Shown in pieces: positions 1 through 8,205 of a DNA stretch of 64,000 nt. The notes under the pieces are model-generated. The model had not been told where the DNA came from. It saw only the letters and a list, made by a program, of their open reading frames with translations, and searched no databases. Position 1 is the first letter of the stretch. Each line of letters begins with the position of its first letter. Made by a program: the position numbers and the translations under genes. This DNA is from JBMDXB01 sp048594975 (lineage in GTDB: Bacteria; Acidobacteriota; Vicinamibacteria; Vicinamibacterales; 2-12-FULL-66-21). The stretch spans positions 1 to 64,000 of the forward strand of contig JBMDXQ010000007.1 in assembly GCA_048594975.1 (NCBI GenBank), written 5' to 3'.

Positions 1-876
1 CGGGTTCGCGCCGAGGAACCAGGTGTAGATGTCGATCTGGTGCGAGCCGAGGTCCACGATCGGCCCGCCGCCGAGACCCTTGTACCAGCGCCAGTTGCGG
101 AACTGGTGCATGTCCTTGAAGCCGTACTGCTTCAGCCGCGCCTCGGGAATCGCGTAGCGATCGGGAGCGCCGAGATCGGGCGCGACGGCGCGGTTCCACT
201 GCCCGTTGACGGTGACGATGCGCCCGAGCAGCTTCGCCTCGCCGAGGAGCTTGTCGTAACAGTGCAGGTAACGGGGGTTGGAGCGGCGCTGGTGGCCGAT
301 CTGCAACAGCTTTCCCGTCTCGCGGGCGGCGGCGACGATGGCACGGGCGCCGTCGAGCGTGTTCGACATCTCCTTCTCGCAGTACACGTGCTTGCCGGCC
401 TTCAGGCAGTCCACGGCGTGCTGCGAGTGCCAGAAGTCGGGCGTGGCGACGATCACCGCGTCGAGCTCCTTCTCCTTGTCGAGCATCTCGCGGTAGTCCT
501 CGTACCCGTTCACCTCGTGCTTGAACCGCTGCAGGATGTTGACGACCCGCTTGAGGTTGTACTCGGTCCAGATGTCGCACACTGCCCGGAAGCGCAGGCC
601 GGGAATGCGCAGCATCGCGTCGGTCAGCACCTGACCCTGCGCGCCGGCGCCGATCAGCGCGACGTTGATCACCTGCAGGTCTGGCGAAGCGGCCGGCGCA
701 GCGGCCGACGCCTGGACCTTCGCCTGCTGGTACTGGTGCTGCTTCTGCCAGGCGTAGCCGAAGAGGCCCACCGCAGGAACGGTGGACAGCCCCATCAGCA
801 CTTCACGGCGGTCGAGCTTTCTCGGCCCCGCCGCAGCCGGCGCCTTCGCCTTGCGCTTGGTGTCCTCTCCAGCCAT
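1..876 (-). CDS. Gfo/Idh/MocA family oxidoreductase, Tat-exported (C-terminus beyond window)
   Basis: Reading from the ATG at 876 gives 292 codons that stay open to base 1, so the C-terminal part lies outside the window. The N-terminus has a twin-arginine type leader (DRREVLMGLSTVPAVGLFGY, about residues 22-41). A Rossmann NAD(P)-binding segment follows (VALIGAGAQGQ, then AVIVATPDFWHSQHA and AGKHVYCEKEM), as is standard in this family, including the EK segment that normally carries the catalytic or cofactor-contacting lysine. The end of the visible part (GGPIVDLGSHQIDIYTWFLG) matches the family's second domain. These enzymes oxidise, reduce or epimerise sugars and polyols; the substrate cannot be read here. 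It lies downstream of ApbE on the same strand. Confidence 0.93.
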   Translation of the reverse strand, partial: MAGEDTKRKAKAPAAAGPRKLDRREVLMGLSTVPAVGLFGYAWQKQHQYQQAKVQASAAAPAASPDLQVINVALIGAGAQGQVLTDAMLRIPGLRFRAVCDIWTEYNLKRVVNILQRFKHEVNGYEDYREMLDKEKELDAVIVATPDFWHSQHAVDCLKAGKHVYCEKEMSNTLDGARAIVAAARETGKLLQIGHQRRSNPRYLHCYDKLLGEAKLLGRIVTVNGQWNRAVAPDLGAPDRYAIPEARLKQYGFKDMHQFRNWRWYKGLGGGPIVDLGSHQIDIYTWFLGANP

Positions 877-1113
877 CACGTCTCTCCTGCTGTGTTACTG
901 CGTCCTGCTGGTCTCCTCGCGGACCGACTCGGCCACGCGCCGGATCGCGCTGCGCTCCGCCCCCAACGGCGGTCGTGCGGCCGGCGATTTCGACCTCGAT
1001 CCATGGAAGCGGCGCCGACGCGCGCGGCGTGCGGGTGTCGTCGTGAGGGTACTTCGAAGTATACACGGGCGCAGGGTCGTGGGCCATGCGCGTTGCCATG
1101 GTAAATGGACAAT

Positions 1114-1152
1114 GGAAGAAGGAAAGGCACTACCATTCTGCTTCCGTCTTCC
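1114..1152 (-). terminator. Stem-loop just downstream of the ApbE gene
   Basis: GGAAGAAGGAAAG at 1114-1126 can pair with CTTCCGTCTTCC at 1141-1152, with one mismatch and one bulge around a 14-base loop. The hairpin begins four bases past the ApbE stop on the minus strand. There is no clear T-run after it, so it may be only a weak terminator. The 280-base gap to the oxidoreductase also holds a perfect 12-base palindrome, TACTTCGAAGTA, at 1050-1061, a possible operator. Confidence 0.4.
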
Positions 1153-1156
1153 CGTG

Positions 1157-2203
1157 TCACCCCACCGGGTTTGCGTCCCTGCCGAAGTGGATCAGGTCAG
1201 CCGGGGTGCCGGCCCCGCCCGGCAGGATCCACGCCTCGAGCCCGGGGCTGTGACGGCACATCGCGGCGATGTCGGCATCGCTCAGCAGCATGAACGCCGT
1301 GGTGAGCGCGTCAGTGACCGCGCACGCCGCCAGGCGCGGTGATGCGCCGGACGCCCCGGCACCCGCCGCCGCCGGCCGCGGGACCGCCACCCAGGCCGCC
1401 AGGCGGCCGTGAACGCGTCCGCCCGTGCGAGGGTCCACGATGTGATCCCCCTTGCGCGAACCTGACGCGCCGAGCGCGGTCTGGCGCACGGACAGGCGCG
1501 CGAGGAGGCGCGACGGAGCAGCCGGATCACTGAGCGTCAACGGCCAGCCCTCGCGGTCTTCAGGCGGATCCAGCGCGAGGACGGAGCTGAACCCGCCATG
1601 CACCAGCGCCTGCTCCAGCCCCCACTCCTCGAGCAGCTCCGCCATCAGATCGACCGCGTATCCCTTGCCAATCCCGCCGAGATCCACCTGAACGCCGGCG
1701 CGGGCGGCGCCGACGACGCACTCCTCGGCGTCGAGCACCAGCGTCGTCAGGCCGGTCCCAATCGACACGTCGAACGCGCCGCCGGTCACGTCGAACATGT
1801 GCCGCGCGATGACGAGGCACTCCAGCGTCGCCGGACTCACGCGCGTGCTCTCGCCTGCGGCCAGCCGGTTGATGCGGGAGATGTCGCTGTTCGGCAGGAA
1901 CCGGCTCAGCTCGCGCTCGAGCCGGTCAGTCAGATCGAACGCGGCATGCGCGGCCTGCCCGGCGTACTGCTCGTCGGAATGCGCGGCGTGCACTTCGAAG
2001 ATCGTCGCCATGGCCTCGTGCGAGAAGCGGCGCACGTCGCGCAGCTGGCGAGGCCCCTCGATGGCGACGCCGCCGTCCATCCCCGGGCGGCGCGCCCCGG
2101 GCCCGCCAGCGTTCCGGTACCCGTCCACGGCTCCGGACATCTGCGTTGCCGCACTGTACTTCAGAGCGGTCTCCGATTGCCATTTGCGCGCGCGTGCGAG
2201 CAC
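1157..2203 (-). CDS. apbE: ApbE family FAD:protein FMN transferase
   Basis: ApbE attaches FMN to Thr residues of redox proteins such as NqrC/RnfG, with FAD as donor and Mg2+ as cofactor. The frame encodes 348 residues if the GTG at 2203 is used. The family pattern is clear: HEAMATIFEVH near residues 62-72, then SDISRINR, then the signature DLGGIGKGYAVD, and TDALTTAFMLL near the C-terminus, where the Mg2+-binding Asp/Thr lie. The first about 60 residues are low in hydrophobicity and do not look like the usual lipoprotein leader, so the true start may be the ATG at 2080; export is therefore uncertain. No NqrC, RnfG or flavocytochrome target gene is in the window. Confidence 0.92.
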   Translation of the reverse strand: MLARARKWQSETALKYSAATQMSGAVDGYRNAGGPGARRPGMDGGVAIEGPRQLRDVRRFSHEAMATIFEVHAAHSDEQYAGQAAHAAFDLTDRLERELSRFLPNSDISRINRLAAGESTRVSPATLECLVIARHMFDVTGGAFDVSIGTGLTTLVLDAEECVVGAARAGVQVDLGGIGKGYAVDLMAELLEEWGLEQALVHGGFSSVLALDPPEDREGWPLTLSDPAAPSRLLARLSVRQTALGASGSRKGDHIVDPRTGGRVHGRLAAWVAVPRPAAAGAGASGASPRLAACAVTDALTTAFMLLSDADIAAMCRHSPGLEAWILPGGAGTPADLIHFGRDANPVG

Positions 2204-2254
2204 GTTCTACTTCACGAGCACCCGCGGCGGGCGGGCGGTCCGTCAGCACGTCCG

Positions 2255-2350
2255 AAGAACTACGCCGAGCTGACGGCGCGGCTGTGCGAGGTGCGTAACG
2301 GCCTCGGCAACATCTACCGCGTGCCGATGGCGGCGCTGCGCGCGCCGTAG
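2255..2350 (+). pseudogene. Possible C-terminal relic of an unknown gene
   Basis: A 31-codon stretch ending in TAG reads KNYAELTARLCEVRNGLG followed by NIYRVPMAALRAP. Its third codon positions are almost all G or C, as in the real genes here, and the peptide looks like an ordinary protein C-terminus. Nothing upstream in this frame supports a full gene, because that DNA is the 5' end of ApbE on the other strand. I do not recognise the family. It could be chance in GC-rich DNA. Confidence 0.3.
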
Positions 2351-2472
2351 CCGGCGTCGCTCGCGTCAGGCGCTGGGCCGGACGCCTCGATGCCGGAACG
2401 TGGATCGCTCACATACCCCTACGGGGTACCGCTTCGATCGCTCGCCGGTCGTGGTTGGGCTCACGAAAGCTG

Positions 2473-2501
2473 TTGCCATCGCCGAGGTGAGTCACTATCG
2501 T
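2473..2501 (+). promoter_or_regulatory. Sigma70-type promoter for the first TonB-dependent receptor
   Basis: TTGCCA (2473-2478) and TATCGT (2496-2501) are separated by 17 bases, which fits a -35/-10 pair with five and four matches to consensus. Transcription would start near 2508, leaving a leader of roughly 105 bases before the ATG at 2612. Confidence 0.45.
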
Positions 2502-2611
2502 GTCGCCATCCTCCTGCGGCCACGGCCGGTACGTTTGACGCGGCGCAATCCCGGGCAACACGCGAGTGCCCGGGGCGAGACGCGAATGCGCCGCGTCGTG
2601 CAGGAGGAACG

Positions 2612-5600
2612 ATGATTGGCAGAAGAGCGGGCCTGACTCTCGTCGTCGTCGTCGCGTCGTGCATCCTCGCCGCACCAGCCGCCGCCCAGTTGACGACCGG
2701 CACGGTCACCGGGACCGTGAAGGATCCGCAAGGCGGGGTCATCCCGGGCGCAACGGTCGTCCTGATCAGCGAAAGCCGTGGTACACGTCTGCCGGAGGCG
2801 TTCACGAGCATCACCGGCGACTTCGTCGTCGCCAACGTCCCACCCGACACCTACACCGTCCAGGTCACGATGGACGGCTTCAAGACACTGCGGCAGAGCG
2901 GCATCGGCGTCAGCGCCGGCGACCGCGTCGGCCTCGGCGCGCTCACCATCGAGGTCGGAGGGTTGACCGAAACGGTCAGCGTGCAGGGGGAGTCGCCGCT
3001 CGTGCAGACGCAGAGCGGCGAGCGGTCCTTTGCCATCGCGACGAAGGCGGTCGAGAACCTGCCAATCTCCAGCCGCAGCTTCACCGCGCTCGCCTCGCTC
3101 GCGCCCGGCGTGGCCGGCACGACCACCACCAACGTGCCCCGCGTCGGCGATCGCTCGTCGAGCGGCGGCAGCAACAGCAACGTGATGATGGACGGCATCT
3201 CGACCATGGACACGGGCAGCAACTCGATACTGCTGCAGATGAACGTCGAGTCGATCGCGGAAGTCAAGGTGCTCGTCTCGGGCTACCAGGCGGAGTACGG
3301 CCGGTCGAGCGGTGTCCAGGTCACCGCGGTGACGAAGAGCGGCACCAACCAGTTCCGCGGCACGGTCTACGACGTGCTGCGCAACTCGAAGTGGAACGCC
3401 AACAGCAGGACCAACATCCTGAACGGCGACCAGAAGGTGAAGGTCGACGAGAAGGACATCGGATATTCGATCGGCGGTCCCGTCGGCCGTCCCGGCGGCA
3501 ACAACAAGCTGTTCTTCTTCTACGCGCACGAGTTCGCGCCTCGCACCGGCGGCGGCGACACCATCCGCTACCGCTTCCCGACCGCGCTCGAGCGGGCGGG
3601 CGATTTCTCGCAGACGCGCGACAACAACGGCAACCTGTTCCCGTACATCAAGGACCCGAGCGTGAGCGGCACCTGCTCGGCCTCCAGCCAGGCCGCGTGC
3701 TTCAGGGCTGACGGGGTGCTGGGGCGCATTCCCGCCGATCGCCTCTACGGGACCGGGCTGAACATCCTGAAGATGTATCCCATGCCGAACGTCGACGTGC
3801 CCGGCGTGGCGTACAACTACGAGCAGGCGCGGCCCGCCGAGAAGCAGACCGCGAACCAGCCGGCCGTCCGGCTGGACTACGCGCCGTGGGACGACCTGCG
3901 CGCGACGTTCAAGTACTCCGGGTGGGCGCAGAAGGATGAGCCAATCCTCGGCACGATCCCGGGCTGGAGCGATACGCGTCAGTACAACCCGTTCGTGCGG
4001 ACGATCGCGGTGACGGTGAACTACTCGATCAACCCGACCACGTTCCTCGAGGGGACGTACGGGCGGGCGCAGAACTCGCTGACCGGATGCGCGCTGGCGC
4101 AAGGGGGGACGGGCCCATCGTTCTGCCGGAACGCGTTTCCGATGAACGACATCGCGAACCGCAACACGGCGGGTCTGGGAGCGCTGCCGTACCTGTTCCC
4201 CGATGCAGGCGTCATCAACCCCGAGTACTTCGCCTACGAGGCGCTCAACGGCGTGAAGCCGCCGATCTGGGACGGCACGCGCATCTCGATGCCGCCGTCG
4301 TTCGCGTGGGGCAACCGGATCGGCGGCGGTACGCCGATCACCTCGCCGCAGAACACGCCGTTCCCCGGATACCTGAACGTCAACAAGACCAACGACGTGT
4401 CGATCAGCCTGACGAAGATCCTCGGCAAGCACACGCTGAAATCCGGCTTCTACAACACGCACAGCTACAAGGCGCAGCAGCGGCAGGGCTGGGCGGGCAC
4501 GATTACCTTTGCGAACGACACGAGCAACCCGCTCGACTCCGGCTTCGGCTTCGCCAACGCGGCGCTCGGCGTCTTCTCCTCGTATCAGCAGTACTCACGC
4601 TACGTGGAGGGCTCGTACGTCTACCGGAACACCGAGGCGTACGTGCAGGACAACTGGAAGGTGTCAGGAAAACTGACGCTGGACTACGGCGTCCGTTTCG
4701 TGCACCAGCAGCCGCAGTACGACGAGCTCGGGCAGGCCTCCAACTTCCTGCCGGAGAGGTGGATCCCCGGCGACGCGCCGCTGCTGTATCTCGCGGGCTG
4801 TGCGCGCACGCCGTGCACGGGCGCCAACCGCCAGGCGCTCGATCCCCGCACCGGCGAGCTGCTCGGGCCGAACACGGCGCTGGCCATCGGCACGCTCGTG
4901 CCCGGATCCGGGAACACGACCAACGGCCTGTTTCTCTCCGGGCAGGGCATCGCGAAGACCACCTACGAGTGGCCGGCACTCGCGGTGGCGCCCCGGTTCG
5001 GCGCGGCGTACGACCTCACCGGCCGCCAGGATCTCGTCCTGCGTGGCGGCGCGGGGCTGTTCTACGATCGCCCGGCGGGCAACTCGATCTACTCGCAGAT
5101 CGAGAACCCGCCCACCATCCGCAACCTGACCGTCAGGTACGGACAGCTGCAGGCGCTGGCGAGCGGGCTCCAGACCGAGGCGGCCCCTTCGCTGAATGTG
5201 TTCCAGTACGAGAGCGATCTGCCGTCGACGTGGTCGTGGAACGGCGGCATCCAGATGATGCTCCCGTACTCGACGGCGCTCGACGTCGAGTACACCGGCC
5301 AGCACGCCTTCAACATCGTCGAGCAGGTCGACATCAACGCCGTCGATTTCGGCTCGGCCTTCCTGCCGCAGAACCAGGACCCGACGCTCTCCAGCGCGAC
5401 GCCGGGGGCCGCGGCGGTGCTGGTGGACCAGATGCGCGCGTTCCGCGGCTACGCCGGGATCACGCAGTACCAGCCGCGCGGGTGGCTTACGTCGCACTCG
5501 CTGCAGACCTCCGTGAACCGCCGCTTCAAGGAGGGCGTGTCGTTCGGGTTCAACCACACGCTGCTGCTGTCGCAGACGGGCACGGGCGGCAACAACTCCG

Positions 5601-6331
5601 CGCGCCTGCAGCACAACGCGGACGGCACGTTCTCGCTGCGCGCCGACCAGGCGGAGCGGGACCGGCTCCTCGGCTACTACGTGCCGAACCGTCACATCCT
5701 GAAGGGCAATTTCGTGTGGGATCTGCCGGACCTGCCGAAGGAGGGATCGCTGCGGCGGGCGATCGCCCTGCTGTTGAACGACTGGCAGCTCTCGGGCGTG
5801 TGGACCGCGATGTCCGGGACGGCGTACACGGTCAGCGTCTCGTACCAGGGCGGCGCCACCGGCAACGGCAACCAGAACATCACGGGCTCGCCGAACTACG
5901 GCGGCCGCGTCCGCATTATCGGGGATCCGGGTTCAGGCTGCAGCGGCGATCCGTACCGCCAGTTCAACACGGCCGCGTTCGCCGGTCCGGAAGTCGGCAG
6001 CGTCGGGCTGGAGTCCGGCTCCGACTACCTGCGCGGCTGCTTCAGCAGCGCGTTCGACCTGGCGATCGCCCGGAACATCCGGTTGGGCGGACACCGGGCC
6101 GTGCAGCTGCGCCTGGACATGTTCAACGCGCCGAACCAGGCGCTCATCACCGGGCGCAACACGACGATGCAGCTGACCAGCCCGACCAACGGCACGCAGG
6201 TCAACCTGCCGTTCGACGCGAACGGCAACCTGATCGCGACGCGGTCGCAGCCGAAAAACGCGGGGTTCGGTGTCGCCAATGCGTATCAGACGGAGCGCAG
6301 GCTGCAGATGCAGATCCGGTTCTCGTTCTGA
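2612..6331 (+). CDS. TonB-dependent receptor with N-terminal carboxypeptidase-regulatory-like domain (Oar-like)
   Basis: This outer-membrane receptor has 1239 residues. The ATG at 2612 follows AGGAGG at 2602-2607 and opens a signal peptide (MIGRRAGLTLVVVVASCILA, cleavage after AAAQ). Residues about 26-115 form a carboxypeptidase-regulatory-like beta-sandwich (GTVTGTVKDPQGGVIPGATV, then TGDFVVANVPPDTYTVQV). The plug domain follows, with NSNVMMDGIS and the segment AEVKVLVSGYQAEYGRSSGV, then the long beta-barrel, ending in an aromatic residue (RLQMQIRFSF) as outer-membrane porins do. Such receptors import large substrates using TonB energy. Because it precedes sugar-active enzymes (6548, 8206), a carbohydrate ligand is a reasonable inference, not shown. 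A paralogue is at 40657. Confidence 0.95.
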   Translation: MIGRRAGLTLVVVVASCILAAPAAAQLTTGTVTGTVKDPQGGVIPGATVVLISESRGTRLPEAFTSITGDFVVANVPPDTYTVQVTMDGFKTLRQSGIGVSAGDRVGLGALTIEVGGLTETVSVQGESPLVQTQSGERSFAIATKAVENLPISSRSFTALASLAPGVAGTTTTNVPRVGDRSSSGGSNSNVMMDGISTMDTGSNSILLQMNVESIAEVKVLVSGYQAEYGRSSGVQVTAVTKSGTNQFRGTVYDVLRNSKWNANSRTNILNGDQKVKVDEKDIGYSIGGPVGRPGGNNKLFFFYAHEFAPRTGGGDTIRYRFPTALERAGDFSQTRDNNGNLFPYIKDPSVSGTCSASSQAACFRADGVLGRIPADRLYGTGLNILKMYPMPNVDVPGVAYNYEQARPAEKQTANQPAVRLDYAPWDDLRATFKYSGWAQKDEPILGTIPGWSDTRQYNPFVRTIAVTVNYSINPTTFLEGTYGRAQNSLTGCALAQGGTGPSFCRNAFPMNDIANRNTAGLGALPYLFPDAGVINPEYFAYEALNGVKPPIWDGTRISMPPSFAWGNRIGGGTPITSPQNTPFPGYLNVNKTNDVSISLTKILGKHTLKSGFYNTHSYKAQQRQGWAGTITFANDTSNPLDSGFGFANAALGVFSSYQQYSRYVEGSYVYRNTEAYVQDNWKVSGKLTLDYGVRFVHQQPQYDELGQASNFLPERWIPGDAPLLYLAGCARTPCTGANRQALDPRTGELLGPNTALAIGTLVPGSGNTTNGLFLSGQGIAKTTYEWPALAVAPRFGAAYDLTGRQDLVLRGGAGLFYDRPAGNSIYSQIENPPTIRNLTVRYGQLQALASGLQTEAAPSLNVFQYESDLPSTWSWNGGIQMMLPYSTALDVEYTGQHAFNIVEQVDINAVDFGSAFLPQNQDPTLSSATPGAAAVLVDQMRAFRGYAGITQYQPRGWLTSHSLQTSVNRRFKEGVSFGFNHTLLLSQTGTGGNNSARLQHNADGTFSLRADQAERDRLLGYYVPNRHILKGNFVWDLPDLPKEGSLRRAIALLLNDWQLSGVWTAMSGTAYTVSVSYQGGATGNGNQNITGSPNYGGRVRIIGDPGSGCSGDPYRQFNTAAFAGPEVGSVGLESGSDYLRGCFSSAFDLAIARNIRLGGHRAVQLRLDMFNAPNQALITGRNTTMQLTSPTNGTQVNLPFDANGNLIATRSQPKNAGFGVANAYQTERRLQMQIRFSF

Positions 6332-6340
6332 CGTGTGTAG

Positions 6341-6510
6341 GTTCCGGGGTTCCGGAGGTTCCGGAGTTCCGGGGTTCGGGTTCCAAGCGGTTCAAGGGCC
6401 GGTTGCACTCGCGGTTCCGAATGCGGGGAACCTCGGAACCTCGGAACCTCGGAACCTCTGGGAACCGGAACCTCCGGAACCCCGGAACCTCAGGAACCCC
6501 GGAACCCAGG
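6341..6510. repeat. GGTTCC/GGAACC short-repeat array forming a large inverted repeat
   Basis: The left arm (6341-6384) is built of GGTTCCGG-like units and the right arm (6425-6510) of the complement, including three exact tandem copies of the octamer TCGGAACC followed by looser copies. The arms can fold on each other in many registers. The array fills most of the 216-base gap between the receptor and the oxidoreductase and ends 25 bases before the latter's ribosome-binding site. It looks like a slippage-generated intergenic minisatellite that could also attenuate or stabilise the transcript. Confidence 0.85.
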
Positions 6511-6547
6511 AAGCCGGTCGCTCGCCACTCCACCGGAGGGTGCAGTC

Positions 6548-8107
6548 ATGCTCGCAATGTCTCGGCGCCATTTTCTGTTCGGCACGCTGCTCGCGGGTGC
6601 CATCCCGCGGGGCGGCTTCGGCAGCAGCCCGTCGCTGCGGTTCCTCGGCTACCAGTCACCGAACGAGAAGCTGAACGTCGCGGGGATCGGCGCGGGCGGC
6701 CGGGCGATGCAGGTGCTCGGCGGCCTCGAGTCCGAGAACATCGTCGCGCTCGCCGACGTCGACTGGGCGCGCGCGGCCGACGGGTTCAAGCGCTGGGAGA
6801 AGGCGGCAAAGTACAAGGACTTCCGCCAGATGCTCGACAAGGAACTGAAGACCATCGACGCCGTGGTCATCGCGACGCCCGACCATGGGCACGCCGTACA
6901 GGCGCTCGCGGCAATGCAGCGCGGCAAGCACGTCTACGTCGAGAAGCCCCTCACCCGCACACCGGCGGAGGCTCGCCTGCTGACCGACGCCGCGGCGAAC
7001 TACAGGGTCGCCACTCAAATGGGCAACCAGGGCTACTCGCACGAGGCGACGCGCGTGGCGGCGGAGATCATCTGGTCCGGCGAGATCGGCGAGGTCACGG
7101 AGGTGCACTCGTTCCGCGGACCCGCGAGCTGGCCGGAGGGCGTGCAGACGCTGCCGGCGCCGGAGCCGGTGCCTGGCACGCTCGACTGGGACCTCTGGCT
7201 CGGCCCGGCGGCGTTCCGCCCCTATACGTCCGGCGACGAGAGATACCGCAAGGAGTACCCGAACCAGTTCGGCTTCTACCTGCCCTTCAACTGGCGCGGC
7301 TTCTACGACTTCGGCAGCACGCTGATCGGCGACTGGGGGATCCACCAGCTCGGGCCGGCGAACCTCGCGCTGCGGCTCGGCAACCCGACGAGCGTCGAGT
7401 GCATCAAGAAGGGGGACGGGGCGAGCCCATACACGTTTCCACGCGGCGGCCTAGTCATCAAGTGGGAGTTCGCGGCGCGCGAGAACATGCCTCCAGTGGC
7501 AGTGTACTGGTCGCACACCGGCGAGATGTATACCCCGCAGGGAATGACCGTCGAGGAGATGCGCGCCATTCCCGGGACGGGCCCGACGATCGACTCGGGT
7601 CCGGCGGAAGGGCGGGGCCGCGGGTTCGGCGCGGGCCGAGAAGGGCGCGGCGCCGACGCGCGCGGAGGCGGCGCTCCGGGCCAGCCAGGCACACAACCGC
7701 CCGCCGGTCGCGGCCGCGGCGGCGGACGGCCGGGAAGCGGCTACAACACCGTGTTCGTCGGCACGAAGGGCTATCTGGGGACGGGCGGGCGCGGCGAGAG
7801 CGTCGGGCTCATCCCGGGGTCGCGCTGGGCCGAGTACAAGCTCCCGCCGCGGATGCTGACGCGATCGCCGGGCCACCAGCGCGACTGGGTGCGCGCCTGC
7901 AAGGGCGGCGAGCCCGCCTGTTCGAATTTCAGCATCGCCGGTCCCTACACCGAGTGGATGGTCCTTGGCGCCGTCGCCGCGCGAGTGGAAGGCAAGCTGC
8001 TGTGGGATCCGAAACGAATGGAGTTCACGAACAACAAGGAAGCGAACAAATACGTGAAGCCGATCTTCCGCAGGGGATGGGAAGTGGGAGCACGTTCCAG
8101 GAGCTAG
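6548..8107 (+). CDS. Gfo/Idh/MocA family oxidoreductase, Tat-exported, with Gly/Arg-rich insert
   Basis: A putative sugar dehydrogenase of 519 residues. The ATG at 6548 lies seven bases after GGAGGG (6535-6540). A short Tat-like leader, SRRHFLFGTLLAGAIPRGG, precedes the Rossmann fold (NVAGIGAGGRAMQ; VVIATPDHGHAVQA; GKHVYVEKPLTRTPAEARLL). FDFGSTL-like and GDWGIHQLG segments belong to the second domain. About residues 355-402 are a low-complexity insert rich in Gly, Arg and Pro (GRGRGFGAGREGRGADARGG and PPAGRGRGGGRP), after which the fold resumes (NTVFVGTKGYLGTGG). It follows the receptor and precedes a sugar isomerase/epimerase in the same direction. Substrate unknown. Confidence 0.92.
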   Translation: MLAMSRRHFLFGTLLAGAIPRGGFGSSPSLRFLGYQSPNEKLNVAGIGAGGRAMQVLGGLESENIVALADVDWARAADGFKRWEKAAKYKDFRQMLDKELKTIDAVVIATPDHGHAVQALAAMQRGKHVYVEKPLTRTPAEARLLTDAAANYRVATQMGNQGYSHEATRVAAEIIWSGEIGEVTEVHSFRGPASWPEGVQTLPAPEPVPGTLDWDLWLGPAAFRPYTSGDERYRKEYPNQFGFYLPFNWRGFYDFGSTLIGDWGIHQLGPANLALRLGNPTSVECIKKGDGASPYTFPRGGLVIKWEFAARENMPPVAVYWSHTGEMYTPQGMTVEEMRAIPGTGPTIDSGPAEGRGRGFGAGREGRGADARGGGAPGQPGTQPPAGRGRGGGRPGSGYNTVFVGTKGYLGTGGRGESVGLIPGSRWAEYKLPPRMLTRSPGHQRDWVRACKGGEPACSNFSIAGPYTEWMVLGAVAARVEGKLLWDPKRMEFTNNKEANKYVKPIFRRGWEVGARSRS

Positions 8108-8190
8108 GAGCTGGAAGCTCGAGACTGGAAGCCGGTTCAGCCATGCCACAACACGCACCAATCGACCTGGTTCCTGGCTCCCAGCTCCTG
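8095..8190. repeat. Short CAGGAGCT/AGCTCCTG inverted-repeat cluster between genes
   Basis: Purine-rich repeats (CAGGAGCTAGGAGCTGGAAG, 8097-8116) are complementary to GGCTCCCAGCTCCTG near 8176-8190. The element overlaps the last codons of the preceding oxidoreductase and ends just before the AAGGAG ribosome-binding site (8193-8198) of the next gene. It is a different sequence from the GGAACC array at 6341-6510 but has the same position and style. Confidence 0.55.
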
Positions 8191-8205
8191 ACAAGGAGCC
8201 ATTCA

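Larger units (their letters stand above)
2204..2611. other. Intergenic region with gene relic, hairpin and promoter
   Basis: This 408-base gap lies between the divergent ApbE and receptor genes. It contains a short coding relic (2255-2350), a small palindrome (TACCCC-TAC-GGGGTA, 2414-2428), and a promoter candidate for the receptor (2473-2501). The receptor frame is open upstream to 2390, but that stretch looks non-coding: the signal peptide and ribosome-binding site both place the start at 2612. Confidence 0.6.

Noticed and set aside
40..1104. Long plus-strand open frame over the first oxidoreductase
   Set aside because: It is the antisense shadow of the Gfo/Idh/MocA gene; the minus strand has all family motifs and a Tat leader.
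6341..6510. GGAACC array considered as a CRISPR array or transposon end
   Set aside because: Units are only 8-9 bases, lack spacers, and have no target-site duplication or cas genes nearby.
4087..8205. Open frame of about 1370 codons running through the receptor and oxidoreductase into the isomerase
   Set aside because: It is a GC-rich frame left open by chance. Protein-like sequence, signal peptide and ribosome-binding site start only at 8206.
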